A stretch of 64,000 nucleotides of DNA from Caproicibacter sp047833665 (GTDB lineage: Bacteria; Bacillota; Clostridia; Oscillospirales; Acutalibacteraceae). Positions 24,578 through 33,573 of the stretch are shown here, one piece after another (the first letter of the stretch is position 1; every line of letters starts with the position of its first letter). Below the pieces are notes generated by a model. The model saw only the letters and a list, made by a program, of their open reading frames with translations. It made no database searches and was not told the DNA's origin. The translations under genes and the position numbers were made by a program. The stretch lies in contig CP181261.1 of NCBI GenBank assembly GCA_047833665.1, forward strand, positions 1,984,001 to 2,048,000, read 5' to 3'.

Positions 24578-25210
24578 ATGAAAACCGTGATAACCATCGC
24601 AAGACAATACGGCAGCGGCGGGCATGAAATTGGACAGCGTTTGGCAAAAAGATTTTCCATCCCGTTTTACGACCGCGAACTGATTGCGGAAGCCGCAAAA
24701 CGAAGCGGATGGAGCCGTGAAATATTGGAACAGGTAGATGAAAAAGCCGGAAGCAGTCTGCTGTACGCAATGATGATGGGAAATTATCCCTTTATGGATA
24801 GTCCTGTAACAGCCAATCAACTGCCGATTAACGACCGGCTGTTTCAGCTTCAGGCAAAACTGATTCGTGAAGCTGCCGATGCTGGACCGTGCGTTATTGT
24901 TGGGCGCTGCGCGGATGATATTCTGCACGGCAGAAATAATGTTTTCAGCGTATTCCTTTATGCCGACTTCACATTGCGGCAAAAGCGCGCTGTAGAAGAA
25001 TATGGAGTGCGGCCGGAAGATGCAGCGAATCAGGTTGCAAGGCAGGATAAACAGCGTGCAAGTTACTATCATTTTTACACGGACAAAAAATGGGGAGAAA
25101 CCCAAAATTATCATCTGTGCATTAATACTTCTTTTTCGGGAATCCGCGGTACAGAAGAATTGATTGCACAAGCGATTACTTTGCATGAAAACAAAATCGA
25201 ACACGAATAA
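24578..25210 (+). CDS. Cytidylate kinase-like family protein
   Basis: A 210-residue P-loop protein. ITIARQYGSGGHEIGQRLAK is the cytidylate_kin2 version of Walker A. FYDRELIAEAAKRSGW, CVIVGRCADDIL and VFLYADFTLRQKR follow in family order. These proteins resemble CMP kinase, but their substrate has mostly not been shown. It stands alone, divergent from trpX, with GGAGG before the ATG. Confidence 0.85.
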   Translation: MKTVITIARQYGSGGHEIGQRLAKRFSIPFYDRELIAEAAKRSGWSREILEQVDEKAGSSLLYAMMMGNYPFMDSPVTANQLPINDRLFQLQAKLIREAADAGPCVIVGRCADDILHGRNNVFSVFLYADFTLRQKRAVEEYGVRPEDAANQVARQDKQRASYYHFYTDKKWGETQNYHLCINTSFSGIRGTEELIAQAITLHENKIEHE

Positions 25211-25267
25211 TTCTATATTTTCGGCACACAATACACAATAATAAATTAAGTGATGAGGTGCCGTAAT

Positions 25268-25606
25268 ATGACGAATTTACATTGTGATGTGACAAACTGT
25301 GCAAGCAACAAAAATAATTACTGCTGCAGGCCGGATATTATGGTAGGCGGCCCGAATGCAAATGTCAGCGCGCAAACGTACTGCGCCAATTTTGTGGAAG
25401 CAAAAAATTGCGGTACAAGCGGACAAAATATGATTGACCAAAAATCTCCGAATCCTTCTTTGAATGTCCACTGTGAAGTGACTAAATGTGTCTACAACGA
25501 GCAGAGGGCCTGCAACGCAAAGCATATCGATATCCGCACAACCAGAGTAAACAACGGGCAGGTTAAAACGGAATGTGCAACTTTTGAAAGCAGAAACTCC
25601 GTTTAA
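25268..25606 (+). CDS. DUF1540 protein with two cysteine-rich repeats
   Basis: A 112-residue protein made of two DUF1540 units. The first is LHCDVTNCASNKNNYCCRPD with YCANF later. The second is VHCEVTKCVYNEQRACNAKH with ECATF. Each unit has four cysteines in the C-x(5)-C-x(7)-C pattern expected of a metal-binding knuckle. GAGGTG lies seven bases before the ATG at 25268; the GTG at 25250 is less likely. Function is unknown in the family. Confidence 0.85.
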   Translation: MTNLHCDVTNCASNKNNYCCRPDIMVGGPNANVSAQTYCANFVEAKNCGTSGQNMIDQKSPNPSLNVHCEVTKCVYNEQRACNAKHIDIRTTRVNNGQVKTECATFESRNSV

Positions 25607-25656
25607 GGCGCGGAAAAAAAATTTTAAAAATTTGATCAAGTATTCCTTACTTGCTT

Positions 25657-25688
25657 AGCGCGGCTGAACATCGGCTGCGCTTTTTTTT
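25657..25688 (+). terminator. Terminator after the DUF1540 gene
   Basis: AGCGCGGC and GCTGCGCT pair around a 9-nt loop, followed by TTTTTTTT. Confidence 0.8.
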
Positions 25689-25773
25689 ACCTTTTTTGTG
25701 ACCATTTTGTATACATATTGGTTCATCCGGTCGATAATTCATAATAGAATTAGTTACGATTCTGATACAATGG

Positions 25774-25803
25774 TTGAAACTAGATTTTAGGCTATGCTAT
25801 ACT
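25774..25803 (+). promoter_or_regulatory. Promoter of the SGNH lipoprotein gene
   Basis: TTGAAA at 25774-25779 and TATACT at 25798-25803 with an 18-bp spacer, about 30 bp before the start codon. Confidence 0.6.
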
Positions 25804-25831
25804 ACAAGCAAAATAATGGGGAGGGAAAAGG

Positions 25832-26737
25832 ATGAACAATCGGCATTGGGCCATTTCTACCCTGCTGTGCGCAATTTTGCTGACCGGATGCCAAAATACG
25901 CAGACTATCGCACCAACAATGGCTAATTCGCAGTCTTCTGCAGACATTGCCACAGAGAGTTCAAACACATTTTCTTCCGATGCAGAAGCCAATATGAACA
26001 CGAACAGTGAGTCATCAATCGCTGTTTCTTCCGCAGTTTCCAATGCTGTGTCGACTTCCGCCGGTGCCGACTATACTCCGCCGGTTTTAAAATGTGTTCC
26101 GGAAAGTGAGGAAGTGTCGCCTTCCTTCCTCAATAAAGCGGTGTTTGTGGGTGATTCCGTCACGTTGAAACTGAAAAATTACGTGACTAAGAAGCGAAAA
26201 TCCGACCCGGACTTTTTCGGAACCGCAGCTTTTCTCGCTGCGGGCAGTATGGGCAGCGGAAACGCATTAAAACCGCTCAGCGAGGATTCCATTCATCCAT
26301 ATTACAACGGCAAAAAAGAACTACTGGAAGACAGTGCGGCAGAAATGGGCGCAGACAAAGTCTACCTGATGCTCGGCATCAATGACGTGGCACCCTACGG
26401 TGTGGAAGGGGCCGCAAGCAATCTTGAACAGCTTGCAAAACGGTTTGTAGAAAAAATTCCCGGTGTAAAAATCTATATCCAATCAGCTACCCCTATGCTT
26501 GCAGACAAACAGAAAAAGCTGCTGAACAATTCAAATCTGGAACGCTACAATGAACTTTTATCCGATATTTGTCAAAAAAACGGATGGTATTTCCTTGATG
26601 TGGCCTCTGTGATGCGGGATGATACGGGCGCATTAAAAAAAGAATATTGCAGCGATCCGGACGACCTAGGACTCCATTTTACAGACACGGCCTGCGAGGT
26701 CTGGATTCACTATATTCTGACTCATACCGGAGGTTGA
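25832..26737 (+). CDS. SGNH/GDSL-type esterase lipoprotein
   Basis: A 301-residue lipoprotein. The signal peptide ends in the lipobox LLTGC, followed by a Ser/Thr/Asn-rich linker to about residue 85. The SGNH blocks are all visible: FVGDSVTLKL (block I Ser), GSMGSGNA (block II Gly), MLGINDVAPYG (block III Asn) and DLGLHFTDTA (block V Asp/His). It should hydrolyse or transfer acyl groups on an envelope glycan, outside the membrane. It shares a unit with the DUF4358 lipoprotein 7 bp downstream. Confidence 0.88.
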   Translation: MNNRHWAISTLLCAILLTGCQNTQTIAPTMANSQSSADIATESSNTFSSDAEANMNTNSESSIAVSSAVSNAVSTSAGADYTPPVLKCVPESEEVSPSFLNKAVFVGDSVTLKLKNYVTKKRKSDPDFFGTAAFLAAGSMGSGNALKPLSEDSIHPYYNGKKELLEDSAAEMGADKVYLMLGINDVAPYGVEGAASNLEQLAKRFVEKIPGVKIYIQSATPMLADKQKKLLNNSNLERYNELLSDICQKNGWYFLDVASVMRDDTGALKKEYCSDPDDLGLHFTDTACEVWIHYILTHTGG

Positions 26738-26744
26738 CACTGAA

Positions 26745-27212
26745 ATGAAACGGACAATTCTTTTCTTACTCACGATTTTTGCAGCGGTGGCTTTATGTAC
26801 CGGCTGCACCGAATCGACGCCAAAAGAAGCAAATTTATCGCAGGTCATGGAAACCATGAAACAGAAACTCACCAACACAGAAATGATGGATTTGTCCTCC
26901 GATGATTTGATGCCAAATTATGGGATAGACACAAATGATGTCAAGCAATTCGCCGCTTATGTGGATTCCACCGGCACAAAAGGAGATGAAATCCTTTTGT
27001 TTGAAGGAACTGATGATGACGCGGCCAGCCGAATTGAAGAAAAATTGAACGCTCGTTATCATCAGAAAGAAATAGAGATGAAAGATTACCTGCCGGAGGA
27101 ATACGCGATGCTGCAGAAATGCAAAGTGGAACGCACCGGTAATTTTGTCGCAATGATTGTCTCTCCGCAATATGAAGAGTTAGAGGAAATTTACCACAAC
27201 TCATTCAAATAG
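26745..27212 (+). CDS. DUF4358 lipoprotein
   Basis: A 155-residue exported protein. The signal peptide MKRTILFLLTIFAAVALCTG is followed by the lipobox Cys. The mature part matches the DUF4358 pattern (MPNYGIDTNDVKQFAAYVDS, then the DEILLFEG and YLPEEYAMLQKCKVER regions). Function is unknown. It follows the SGNH lipoprotein by 7 bp and precedes a strong terminator. Confidence 0.82.
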   Translation: MKRTILFLLTIFAAVALCTGCTESTPKEANLSQVMETMKQKLTNTEMMDLSSDDLMPNYGIDTNDVKQFAAYVDSTGTKGDEILLFEGTDDDAASRIEEKLNARYHQKEIEMKDYLPEEYAMLQKCKVERTGNFVAMIVSPQYEELEEIYHNSFK

Positions 27213-27229
27213 TTCTGTTCATAAAATCG

Positions 27230-27265
27230 GCGCCGAAGGGTTCTATCCCCCTTCGGCGCTTTTTC
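27230..27265 (+). terminator. Terminator of the SGNH/DUF4358 unit
   Basis: GCGCCGAAGGG and CCCTTCGGCGC form an 11-bp GC-rich stem, followed by TTTTTC. Confidence 0.9.
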
Positions 27266-27284
27266 ATACAAAACGTTAGAACGC

Positions 27285-29066
27285 TTATTGAGCAATGTGC
27301 TCTCCTTTACACCGCACATAGATAATAAACAGCAGAAACGGCGCACACAAAAACAGGGCAAATACGTAACGAAACTCGCAGTAAGTCGGCGCCGCCAGCA
27401 TGGTGGTCAGCCACAGCCCCCCAGCCGGTGCAACTGCGATTAACCTGTCATACCGGCGGTGCGCAAACGCATACAGTGCCAAAAAGGCAGTCAGCCACAC
27501 CACTGCACCAATATTGTTGCTCATTCCGATGGGCACAAAATGTTCCAACCTATCGCTCCAAACCTGAATGTAGGGTTTCGAATTAATACCGGTCAATGTG
27601 CCGAACAAATTGTATGGAACCACTCCATAAGTGTCACCGCTCCACGATGTAATGCCGGGCGCTACAACCCAGTTTCCTGTGCCGATATGCCAGTAGCCCA
27701 GAGTCTCCATCAGATGCGCTATGATATACTCCTTGCTGTTTTTCACAAACATACCTGCCCAGCTTCGAAAAAACTCCGGTTTATGCTGTGCAAGGTAAGT
27801 ATAATCAAATTTTTGATTGAATTTTATCCGGTCCACGGTAAACGGGTCATAAACATCCTTGATGACTTCAATCGGTATCACACGGTCCAAAAATGCTCTT
27901 TCCTGCTCCGACATCTGCCCGTCTTTGACGGCAACACGCGCCATCTGCTGCAGCGGCACACCGACGGACTCATCAAACCGATTTTTCGGTATACCTGCTA
28001 AACGGTACACAGGGCCTTGAATGATTAAAAACACAGCCAGTACCGCCAGCAGTATGGGGCCGATTTTTTTGATATGACGGCGGCAAAATACCGCTAATGC
28101 AATAAAAGATAGAACAAGAATATAGATACCATTATTGCGCAGAAAAGCAACCGCAAATGAAGCCAGAATCAGATGAATCAGTCCACGGCTTGTCAGCAGA
28201 TTTTGTCCCCTTGCCTGCGCCGTGTCTGCAATAAAAAGTGTCAGAAGCAATATTGCCCCGCCAAACAAAACATCCTTCCACATGGTAATCGCATATTTGC
28301 CATAGATAGGATTTAAGGCAAAAAACAGCGCCGTTCCCCACAAATACGGCATCGGGCATCCGCGCGCACGGCACCAGTACAGTGCATAGCCCAAAACGGA
28401 AGCCATTATCAATAACTGTGTAAAGGAATATACCGCCACTCCGCGGTTGATGCTGCCAAGCAAAACACCTGCCTGATAAAAAATCCGCAGAAAAAGCTGG
28501 TACAAAACCGGCTGCTGATTATTAATCGGCGCCCATCCGGCAGCCCGAACCAGACATGCAAAGGAGTCTCCGGTCATCAATCCCGGATAATAAGTTAGAA
28601 AATACGGAATCCAAGCCACCGCTAAAAACGCGCTCCACAGCAACCACGATACAAATCGACTGCGTGGATTCTCCTCAAGCGTTCGCTTTCCTGCAGGAAA
28701 CGGATGACTGTCCGAAAAGCGGAATAACGATAGGGTAACCGCCCAAAGCAGTAAAGCGAGGCAGACAAACAAGAAAAAGTCCTTTCCTCCCACTCCCTCG
28801 AAAGCAGGCGGCTGAACCGTGATGTGTGAACCGACCAGAAACATTGCAGACATGGCAGAAGAATAAATACCGGTACAAATCAGCACTCGGCGATTTCCAT
28901 ACCCTGCAGTATATCGAATGCATGCCGCTGTACCGGCCGCCGCTAAAAGCCACGGAAGATAGTGCTTGTACCAAATATGAAACACAACGAACGCCGCGGA
29001 AGTCAAAATTGCCCCGGCCGCCGCGCAAAACCAAATTGTATTTTTTACACGGCGCAATTCTCTCAT
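27285..29066 (-). CDS. DUF6020 polytopic membrane protein
   Basis: A 593-residue protein with about 12-13 hydrophobic segments. A large extracytoplasmic part of about 170 residues (about 365-535) interrupts them. A conserved loop reads YYPGLMTGDSFACLVRAAGW followed by NNQQPVLYQLFLR, and later YGKYAITMWKDVLFGG. The acid residue in the first outer loop and the overall layout resemble GT-C glycosyltransferases. DUF6020 proteins are not characterised, so envelope sugar transfer is only an inference. The start at 29066 is preceded by AAAGGAGAAG. Confidence 0.7.
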   Translation of the reverse strand: MRELRRVKNTIWFCAAAGAILTSAAFVVFHIWYKHYLPWLLAAAGTAACIRYTAGYGNRRVLICTGIYSSAMSAMFLVGSHITVQPPAFEGVGGKDFFLFVCLALLLWAVTLSLFRFSDSHPFPAGKRTLEENPRSRFVSWLLWSAFLAVAWIPYFLTYYPGLMTGDSFACLVRAAGWAPINNQQPVLYQLFLRIFYQAGVLLGSINRGVAVYSFTQLLIMASVLGYALYWCRARGCPMPYLWGTALFFALNPIYGKYAITMWKDVLFGGAILLLTLFIADTAQARGQNLLTSRGLIHLILASFAVAFLRNNGIYILVLSFIALAVFCRRHIKKIGPILLAVLAVFLIIQGPVYRLAGIPKNRFDESVGVPLQQMARVAVKDGQMSEQERAFLDRVIPIEVIKDVYDPFTVDRIKFNQKFDYTYLAQHKPEFFRSWAGMFVKNSKEYIIAHLMETLGYWHIGTGNWVVAPGITSWSGDTYGVVPYNLFGTLTGINSKPYIQVWSDRLEHFVPIGMSNNIGAVVWLTAFLALYAFAHRRYDRLIAVAPAGGLWLTTMLAAPTYCEFRYVFALFLCAPFLLFIIYVRCKGEHIAQ

Positions 29067-29225
29067 GATTCTTCTCCTTTCCCGAATATCCCGAACATAT
29101 CTTCTGCCTGCCTCTCAGCAGTAATGAAACATGTGCAACAAAACTCCAAAATGATGTGCTATACTGCTCCGCACAACTTGATACTATTGACTGCTATTTC
29201 CATTTCCAATCATCTAAAAAATCCA

Positions 29226-30059
29226 CTATCCGTTTTGCGACAAAATATATTTTTCAATGGCACATGCCACACCGTCTTCTTCATTGGTTGCGGTCACCGC
29301 ATCGGCATCCCTCTGAATCTCCGGTTCAGCGTTTCCCATCGCGATTCCCAATCCCGCGGCCTTTAACATATTCCGATCATTGTCGCCGTCTCCGAATGCC
29401 ATAACCGATTCCATCCCGACTCCCAATTTCTTGCAAAGATTGAGAAGTCCGTCCCCTTTATTGGCTGCCGCATCGTTTATCTCAAGATTAATCAATCCGG
29501 ACGACGTGATGGAATATGGTCCCAAGGCAAGAATTTCTTTTTTAAGACGTTCGCGCTCCTCCGCCGGGACATAGGGAATATTAAATTTCTCAATCGGTTT
29601 TCCTTGGCGTTCCAAGAATGACAGAAGGTCGTCCACAAAAGTTTGGGAGGCGTCAATATAGCGAAAAAACTCTTCCGGCAGTCCGGCTGCATGAAGAGCC
29701 GGCAGCGCGGTGGAATCTGCGTAAGAAACGCCTGCGCAGTATGCTTCCACAAAATAACCGCGGGAAACCAAAAAGCGAACCAACTTTAGGGCATCCGGAA
29801 GCGTCATCGTGCGGGAGTATATAACGGATTGATTCGACAAATCTACGACACGCGCTCCGTTACAGGTTAATAAATAGCGAATACCCGGCAGACAGAGTAC
29901 TTCTTTCGGAACCATTTTTTCAAAGCGCCCCGTAGCGGGAACAATCTGTATGCCGCGGGACACCGCCTCTCTTAAGGCGCTAAGCGTGCGCGGCGATATG
30001 GTTTTGTCATCCCTCAAAACCGTTCCGTCTAAATCAAAAGCGATTAGTTGAATGTTCAT
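29226..30059 (-). CDS. Cof-type HAD-IIB family hydrolase
   Basis: A 277-residue HAD phosphatase. Motif I is AFDLDGTVLRDD, motif II is VPATGR, the motif III lysine is in AANKGDGLLNLCKKLG, and motif IV is FGDGDNDRNMLKAAG. A C2B cap domain lies between motifs II and III. Cof-type enzymes dephosphorylate sugar phosphates or flavin and pyridoxal phosphates. The true substrate is unknown. The start overlaps the stop of the flavodoxin-like gene as ATGA. Confidence 0.9.
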   Translation of the reverse strand: MNIQLIAFDLDGTVLRDDKTISPRTLSALREAVSRGIQIVPATGRFEKMVPKEVLCLPGIRYLLTCNGARVVDLSNQSVIYSRTMTLPDALKLVRFLVSRGYFVEAYCAGVSYADSTALPALHAAGLPEEFFRYIDASQTFVDDLLSFLERQGKPIEKFNIPYVPAEERERLKKEILALGPYSITSSGLINLEINDAAANKGDGLLNLCKKLGVGMESVMAFGDGDNDRNMLKAAGLGIAMGNAEPEIQRDADAVTATNEEDGVACAIEKYILSQNG

Positions 30060-30595
30060 TCTTTGTTCCTTTCCTTGTTTTCTGTCATTTTCTTTGCAAA
30101 AGTTTCTAACTCTTCTTCTGAAATAGCGATGTAATCCGTCTTTCCATCGCAGGTAATTCCCATCCCTCTGTCTTTAAAAAATTTATTGATCAATACTTTA
30201 GAAATACTGCGCTCTAAAAAATTCATTTTTGTAAAATAAACCGCTCCGCCCGGGGTGCACAATGCGGTTAAGTGTTCTACAATTTCAGCGGGAAATCCAT
30301 TTTCAAGGAACCACCGAATTTCCGTTTTGTCCTTTGTCAGACATGTAAAATAAATTCCCAGCGGTTTTTGCAAAAGTACCCCCAGATATTTCTTACAGTA
30401 ACTGCGCACTTCCTGTTGAATCTGCCCGCCGTAAACAGAGCTGCCAAGAATGACGCAGTCATAGCAAGAAGGATCGACCATTTTCTTTTTTAGGTCCACC
30501 ACTTCTGCATTCTCGATTTTCTGTGCAAGCCTGCGGGCACATTCGGCGGCTGAACCGTGTGTGCTGGAATACGCGATGATTGTTCCCAAAGTCAT
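30056..30595 (-). CDS. Flavodoxin-domain protein (HemG/FldA-like)
   Basis: A 179-residue flavodoxin fold. The phosphate-binding loop is YSSTHGSAAECARRLA, later VILGSSVYGGQIQQEVRSY. The C-terminal part is longer than in a simple flavodoxin, as in menaquinone-dependent protoporphyrinogen oxidase-like proteins. It binds FMN and probably carries electrons. The start is the ATG at 30595 (MTLGTIIAYS). The ribosome site is weak (AGAGAG), and 16 further upstream codons are open but unlike the family. It is coupled to the HAD gene. Confidence 0.85.
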   Translation of the reverse strand: MTLGTIIAYSSTHGSAAECARRLAQKIENAEVVDLKKKMVDPSCYDCVILGSSVYGGQIQQEVRSYCKKYLGVLLQKPLGIYFTCLTKDKTEIRWFLENGFPAEIVEHLTALCTPGGAVYFTKMNFLERSISKVLINKFFKDRGMGITCDGKTDYIAISEEELETFAKKMTENKERNKE

Positions 30596-30639
30596 TTCAC
30601 TCTCTTTTCTATTCCGTGGATACTGCGTAAAATTGGAAA

Positions 30640-30764
30640 TCATAATTCAGTCATACAGTGGATAAGCTATTGTCGGCAGGGAAAATATCGTTTTTTAAAA
30701 ACATGCTCGTATGCATGGATATTTTTCCTGTTAGGGCGGGCTTACAGCCCGCCCGGTCTTTTTA
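30640..30764 (+). ncRNA. Possible structured RNA ending in a terminator (weak)
   Basis: GGGCGGGC (30734-30741) and GCCCGCCC (30747-30754) form a perfect stem followed by TTTTTATTTT, a rightward terminator. No rightward gene lies before it. Just upstream, GGAAAATATC and GATATTTTTCC can pair around ATGC/GCAT blocks. It could be a small RNA, or a leader belonging to the transporter gene downstream. I do not recognise a riboswitch class. Confidence 0.35.
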
Positions 30765-30818
30765 TTTTGATTGTATCGTTTGGGGCAAGCCATGTCAAGG
30801 AATCGGCAGGGCAATGCA

Positions 30819-30847
30819 TTTACAGATTTTGCATATCGTGCTATACT
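30819..30847 (+). promoter_or_regulatory. Promoter of the EamA transporter gene
   Basis: TTTACA at 30819-30824 and TATACT at 30842-30847 with a 17-bp spacer. Confidence 0.65.
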
Positions 30848-30882
30848 GTTACGCAGTGTTAAAAAATGTGAGGTCTGTAGCA

Positions 30883-31866
30883 TTGAAAAAAAGTATTATT
30901 TATATTATTTTGGCAACTTTTTTCTTCAGCACAATGGAAATTGCTTTAAAACTGACTGCAGGAAATTTTAATCCCATTCAGCTGACATTTCTCCGTTTTC
31001 TCATCGGCTCCGTGATTTTAATGCCGCTGGCAATCAAACAACTAAAACAAAAAAATATTTCTCTGCGGCCTGCGGACTTTGCTTTTTTTGCTCTCACAGG
31101 TCTCATTTGTATTAACATCAGCATGATTTTGTACCAAATGGCAGTCTTATATGCTCCTGCTGCCACAGTTGCTGTTTTGTTCAGCTGCAATTCAGTTTTT
31201 TTAATTCTGTTTGCATTTTTCCTGCTAGGTGAAAAAATCCAGTTTAATACCGCAATTTGCATTGTTCTGAGCCTACTCGGCATGATTGTAATGATAGATC
31301 CTCTTCATTTTGCCGGCAGTGCAGCCGGCACTATTTTGTCCCTTGCGGCAGCCGTGACATTCGCACTGTATAATGCGGTTGGCCATATGAAAAGCAATCG
31401 ATACGGCGGAATCGTTCTGACCTGTTTTAGCTTTTTATTCGGATGTGCCGAAATGCTTGTGTTAATTTTCATTACACATCTGCGCCCAGCAGCTCTTTTT
31501 CTTCAAAATGCAGGACTGACAAAATTCGCGAATGTTCCCGTATTTTCGGGCATTAGTGTATCCTCTCTTCCCGGCCTTGCTTATGTGGGCATTTTTGTAA
31601 CAGGCTGTGGCTTTGCGTTTTATTTTCTTGCCATAGAAACAGCCGGTGCTGCGAAAGCAGCCCTAGTTTTTTTCTGCAAGCCCGTGCTCGCACCCCTGCT
31701 TTCACTTGCCATTCTTAGAGAAACAATTACTCCAAAAATGATGATAGGCATCGCACTGATTGTAATCGGTTCTTGTTTTACATTTTTGCCAAAACCCATG
31801 CTGCGACGAACTTCTGTCCCTGCCGGCACCGTTCCTCCTTCACGGAACTCCTCTCAAAAGGATTAA
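30883..31866 (+). CDS. EamA/DMT-family transporter
   Basis: A membrane protein of about 327 residues with ten hydrophobic segments in two EamA repeats. The first repeat opens with IIYIILATFFFSTMEIALKL and LTFLRFLIGSVIL. The second ends with ALVFFCKPVLAPLLSLAIL then MMIGIALIVIGSCF. These transporters move amino acids, nucleosides or other metabolites. The frame is open further upstream, but that part is not membrane-like. I place the start at the TTG at 30883, nine bases behind TGAGGT. Confidence 0.85.
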   Translation: MKKSIIYIILATFFFSTMEIALKLTAGNFNPIQLTFLRFLIGSVILMPLAIKQLKQKNISLRPADFAFFALTGLICINISMILYQMAVLYAPAATVAVLFSCNSVFLILFAFFLLGEKIQFNTAICIVLSLLGMIVMIDPLHFAGSAAGTILSLAAAVTFALYNAVGHMKSNRYGGIVLTCFSFLFGCAEMLVLIFITHLRPAALFLQNAGLTKFANVPVFSGISVSSLPGLAYVGIFVTGCGFAFYFLAIETAGAAKAALVFFCKPVLAPLLSLAILRETITPKMMIGIALIVIGSCFTFLPKPMLRRTSVPAGTVPPSRNSSQKD

Positions 31867-31888
31867 AAGATTTTATCCGGCCAACACT

Positions 31889-31920
31889 AGGCTGTTCATG
31901 TTTGAACGGTCTATTTTTTT
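31889..31920 (+). terminator. Terminator of the EamA gene
   Basis: AGGCTGTTCA pairs with TGAACGGTCT over 10 bp (two G-U), followed by ATTTTTTT. Confidence 0.75.
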
Positions 31921-32339
31921 CAGCATATTTGCCGTATCAAGTATTTTTAATGCAAATTTCATATAACAATTAAATAAAGATGATAAATTGATTTATAAAG
32001 GCATAGTTTCATAAATACATATGAATCGGCTAAGCAGACACACCACAGTGGGAGGTTTCTTTTTGTCATTTGTATCCATCCAGTTTCTCATCTTCTTTCC
32101 CGTTGTTACCATCATCTACTATATACTGCCGCAAACAAAAAGATGGATTTGGCTCCTTGCCGTCAGTTATTTTTTTTACATGAGTTGGAACGCCCAATAC
32201 GGTATTCTGCTTGCCGTTTCCACTGCAATCACATATTTCAGCGGCATTTTAATTGCAAAGGCAGACAGAAGAAACGCCGTAAAAATAAAAAAAGCATGGG
32301 TTGCAGCAAGCTTTGTTTTAAATCTTGGAATTTTAGTAA

Positions 32340-32352
32340 TTTTTAAATACCT
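32340..32352. repeat. 13-bp target duplication, left copy (IS30 element)
   Basis: TTTTTAAATACCT occurs here and at 33561-33573, directly flanking the element. Confidence 0.85.
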
Positions 32353-33560
32353 GGTAGATTGTAAAATCAAATTGAACACATAAAAAGATTCCATAGCGCA
32401 CAGGGAACTGTTAGGATAAAGTTACCACACTAAATACTGACAGAAAGGCCTGAACACTATGGACAAGAACCATTCTATCATAAAGATCGAAGAACGCAAG
32501 AGGGGACAGCATCTTAAAGCAGAAGAGCGTGGCGCAATCCAACAGTTAAAGAAGATGGGATTTAGCAATCGAAAGATTGCTCGCGCAATCAATTGCAGCC
32601 CCTCTACCGTGGGCTATGAACTACGACGTGGCACACCGGAATACTCCGGCCGAGGTCGCAAACCCGGCTACTCAGCCAAACGTGGAGCTGCAGTCTACAA
32701 AGCGAATCGCAGTCGTTGCCATCGCCCTAGAACGGTATCCAGGAACTCCGACTTCATCCGTTGGATGGTTAAAAAGGTTCGTAAGCATAATTGGTCTTTT
32801 GATGAGTGCGTAGGGCGGGCCCGAAGCGAACATCGTTTTCCAGCCAAGGAAATCCCATGTACAAAAACTCTATATCATATGCTGTGGAAAGGGGAATTAC
32901 CGCTCACGCTATTTGAACTTCCTGAGGTATTAAATAGGCATTCTCGCAGAAAACCACGGCTTTCTAAGCGTATCAATGGGAAATCCATTGATTGGCGGCC
33001 ACCTGAGGTAGCAGAGCGAAACACATTTGGACACTGGGAATCTGATACGGTACTGGGCCGAAAAAGAAGCGGTGAGGCAGTTGTATTTACCATTGTAGAG
33101 CGCCTGACAGGATATTATCTTTCAATTCGAATTGACGGCAAAACAACCACCGGTGTTGCCAGTGCCATGGAACAGCTAAAGGAACAGTATGGCGAGAAAT
33201 TTTCGCAGGTGTTTCGCAGTATTACCACAGATAACGGCAGTGAGTTTGCGGCATTTTCAGCCTTTGAAGAACTAGGCACGGCAATCTACTTTGCTCATCC
33301 CTATTCTGCTTGGGAACGACCTGTAAATGAGAGGACCAATCGCATACTACGAAAATATATCCCAAAGGGTCGCTCCATCAATGGCTTTACCGCCGAACAA
33401 ATCTTAATGTTTGCAGACGAGATAAACGCCACGCCTAGGAAACGATTAGGTTATCAGACCCCTGAGGAACTGTTTGATGCTCAACTGGACACAATTTATA
33501 CTTTAAACCCGTAGATAACTTTATCCAGTGAAAGTGTTCAATTTGTTATTGCAATTTAAG
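32353..33560 (+). mobile_element. IS30-family insertion sequence, 1208 bp
   Basis: The ends are imperfect inverted repeats with 21 of 27 positions matching. The inner part, CAAATTGAACAC, is perfect on both sides. One transposase gene fills the element, and 13-bp direct repeats flank it. The transposase frame is intact and the repeats are unchanged, so the insertion looks recent and the element may still be active. Confidence 0.92.
32459..33514 (+). CDS. IS30-family transposase
   Basis: A 351-residue transposase. The N-terminal helix-turn-helix of the IS30 type is visible (LKAEERGAIQQLKKMGFSNR, then RAINCSPSTVGYELRRG). The rve-type catalytic core carries the DDE triad: Asp in GHWESDTVLG, Asp in SITTDNGSEFA, and Glu in NERTNRILRKYIPKG. 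It ends shortly before the right inverted repeat. No frameshift or stop is present. Confidence 0.96.
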   Translation: MDKNHSIIKIEERKRGQHLKAEERGAIQQLKKMGFSNRKIARAINCSPSTVGYELRRGTPEYSGRGRKPGYSAKRGAAVYKANRSRCHRPRTVSRNSDFIRWMVKKVRKHNWSFDECVGRARSEHRFPAKEIPCTKTLYHMLWKGELPLTLFELPEVLNRHSRRKPRLSKRINGKSIDWRPPEVAERNTFGHWESDTVLGRKRSGEAVVFTIVERLTGYYLSIRIDGKTTTGVASAMEQLKEQYGEKFSQVFRSITTDNGSEFAAFSAFEELGTAIYFAHPYSAWERPVNERTNRILRKYIPKGRSINGFTAEQILMFADEINATPRKRLGYQTPEELFDAQLDTIYTLNP

Positions 33561-33573
33561 TTTTTAAATACCT
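33561..33573. repeat. 13-bp target duplication, right copy (IS30 element)
   Basis: Identical to 32340-32352. Confidence 0.85.

Noticed and set aside
24542..25231. 229-codon reverse ORF over the cytidylate kinase-like gene
   Set aside because: It is a shadow of the plus-strand gene, Cys/Phe-rich without domain likeness, and overlaps nearly all of it.
30658..30882. 75-codon N-terminal extension of the EamA transporter
   Set aside because: It is not membrane-like, runs through the orphan terminator and the predicted promoter, and makes the protein longer than the family.
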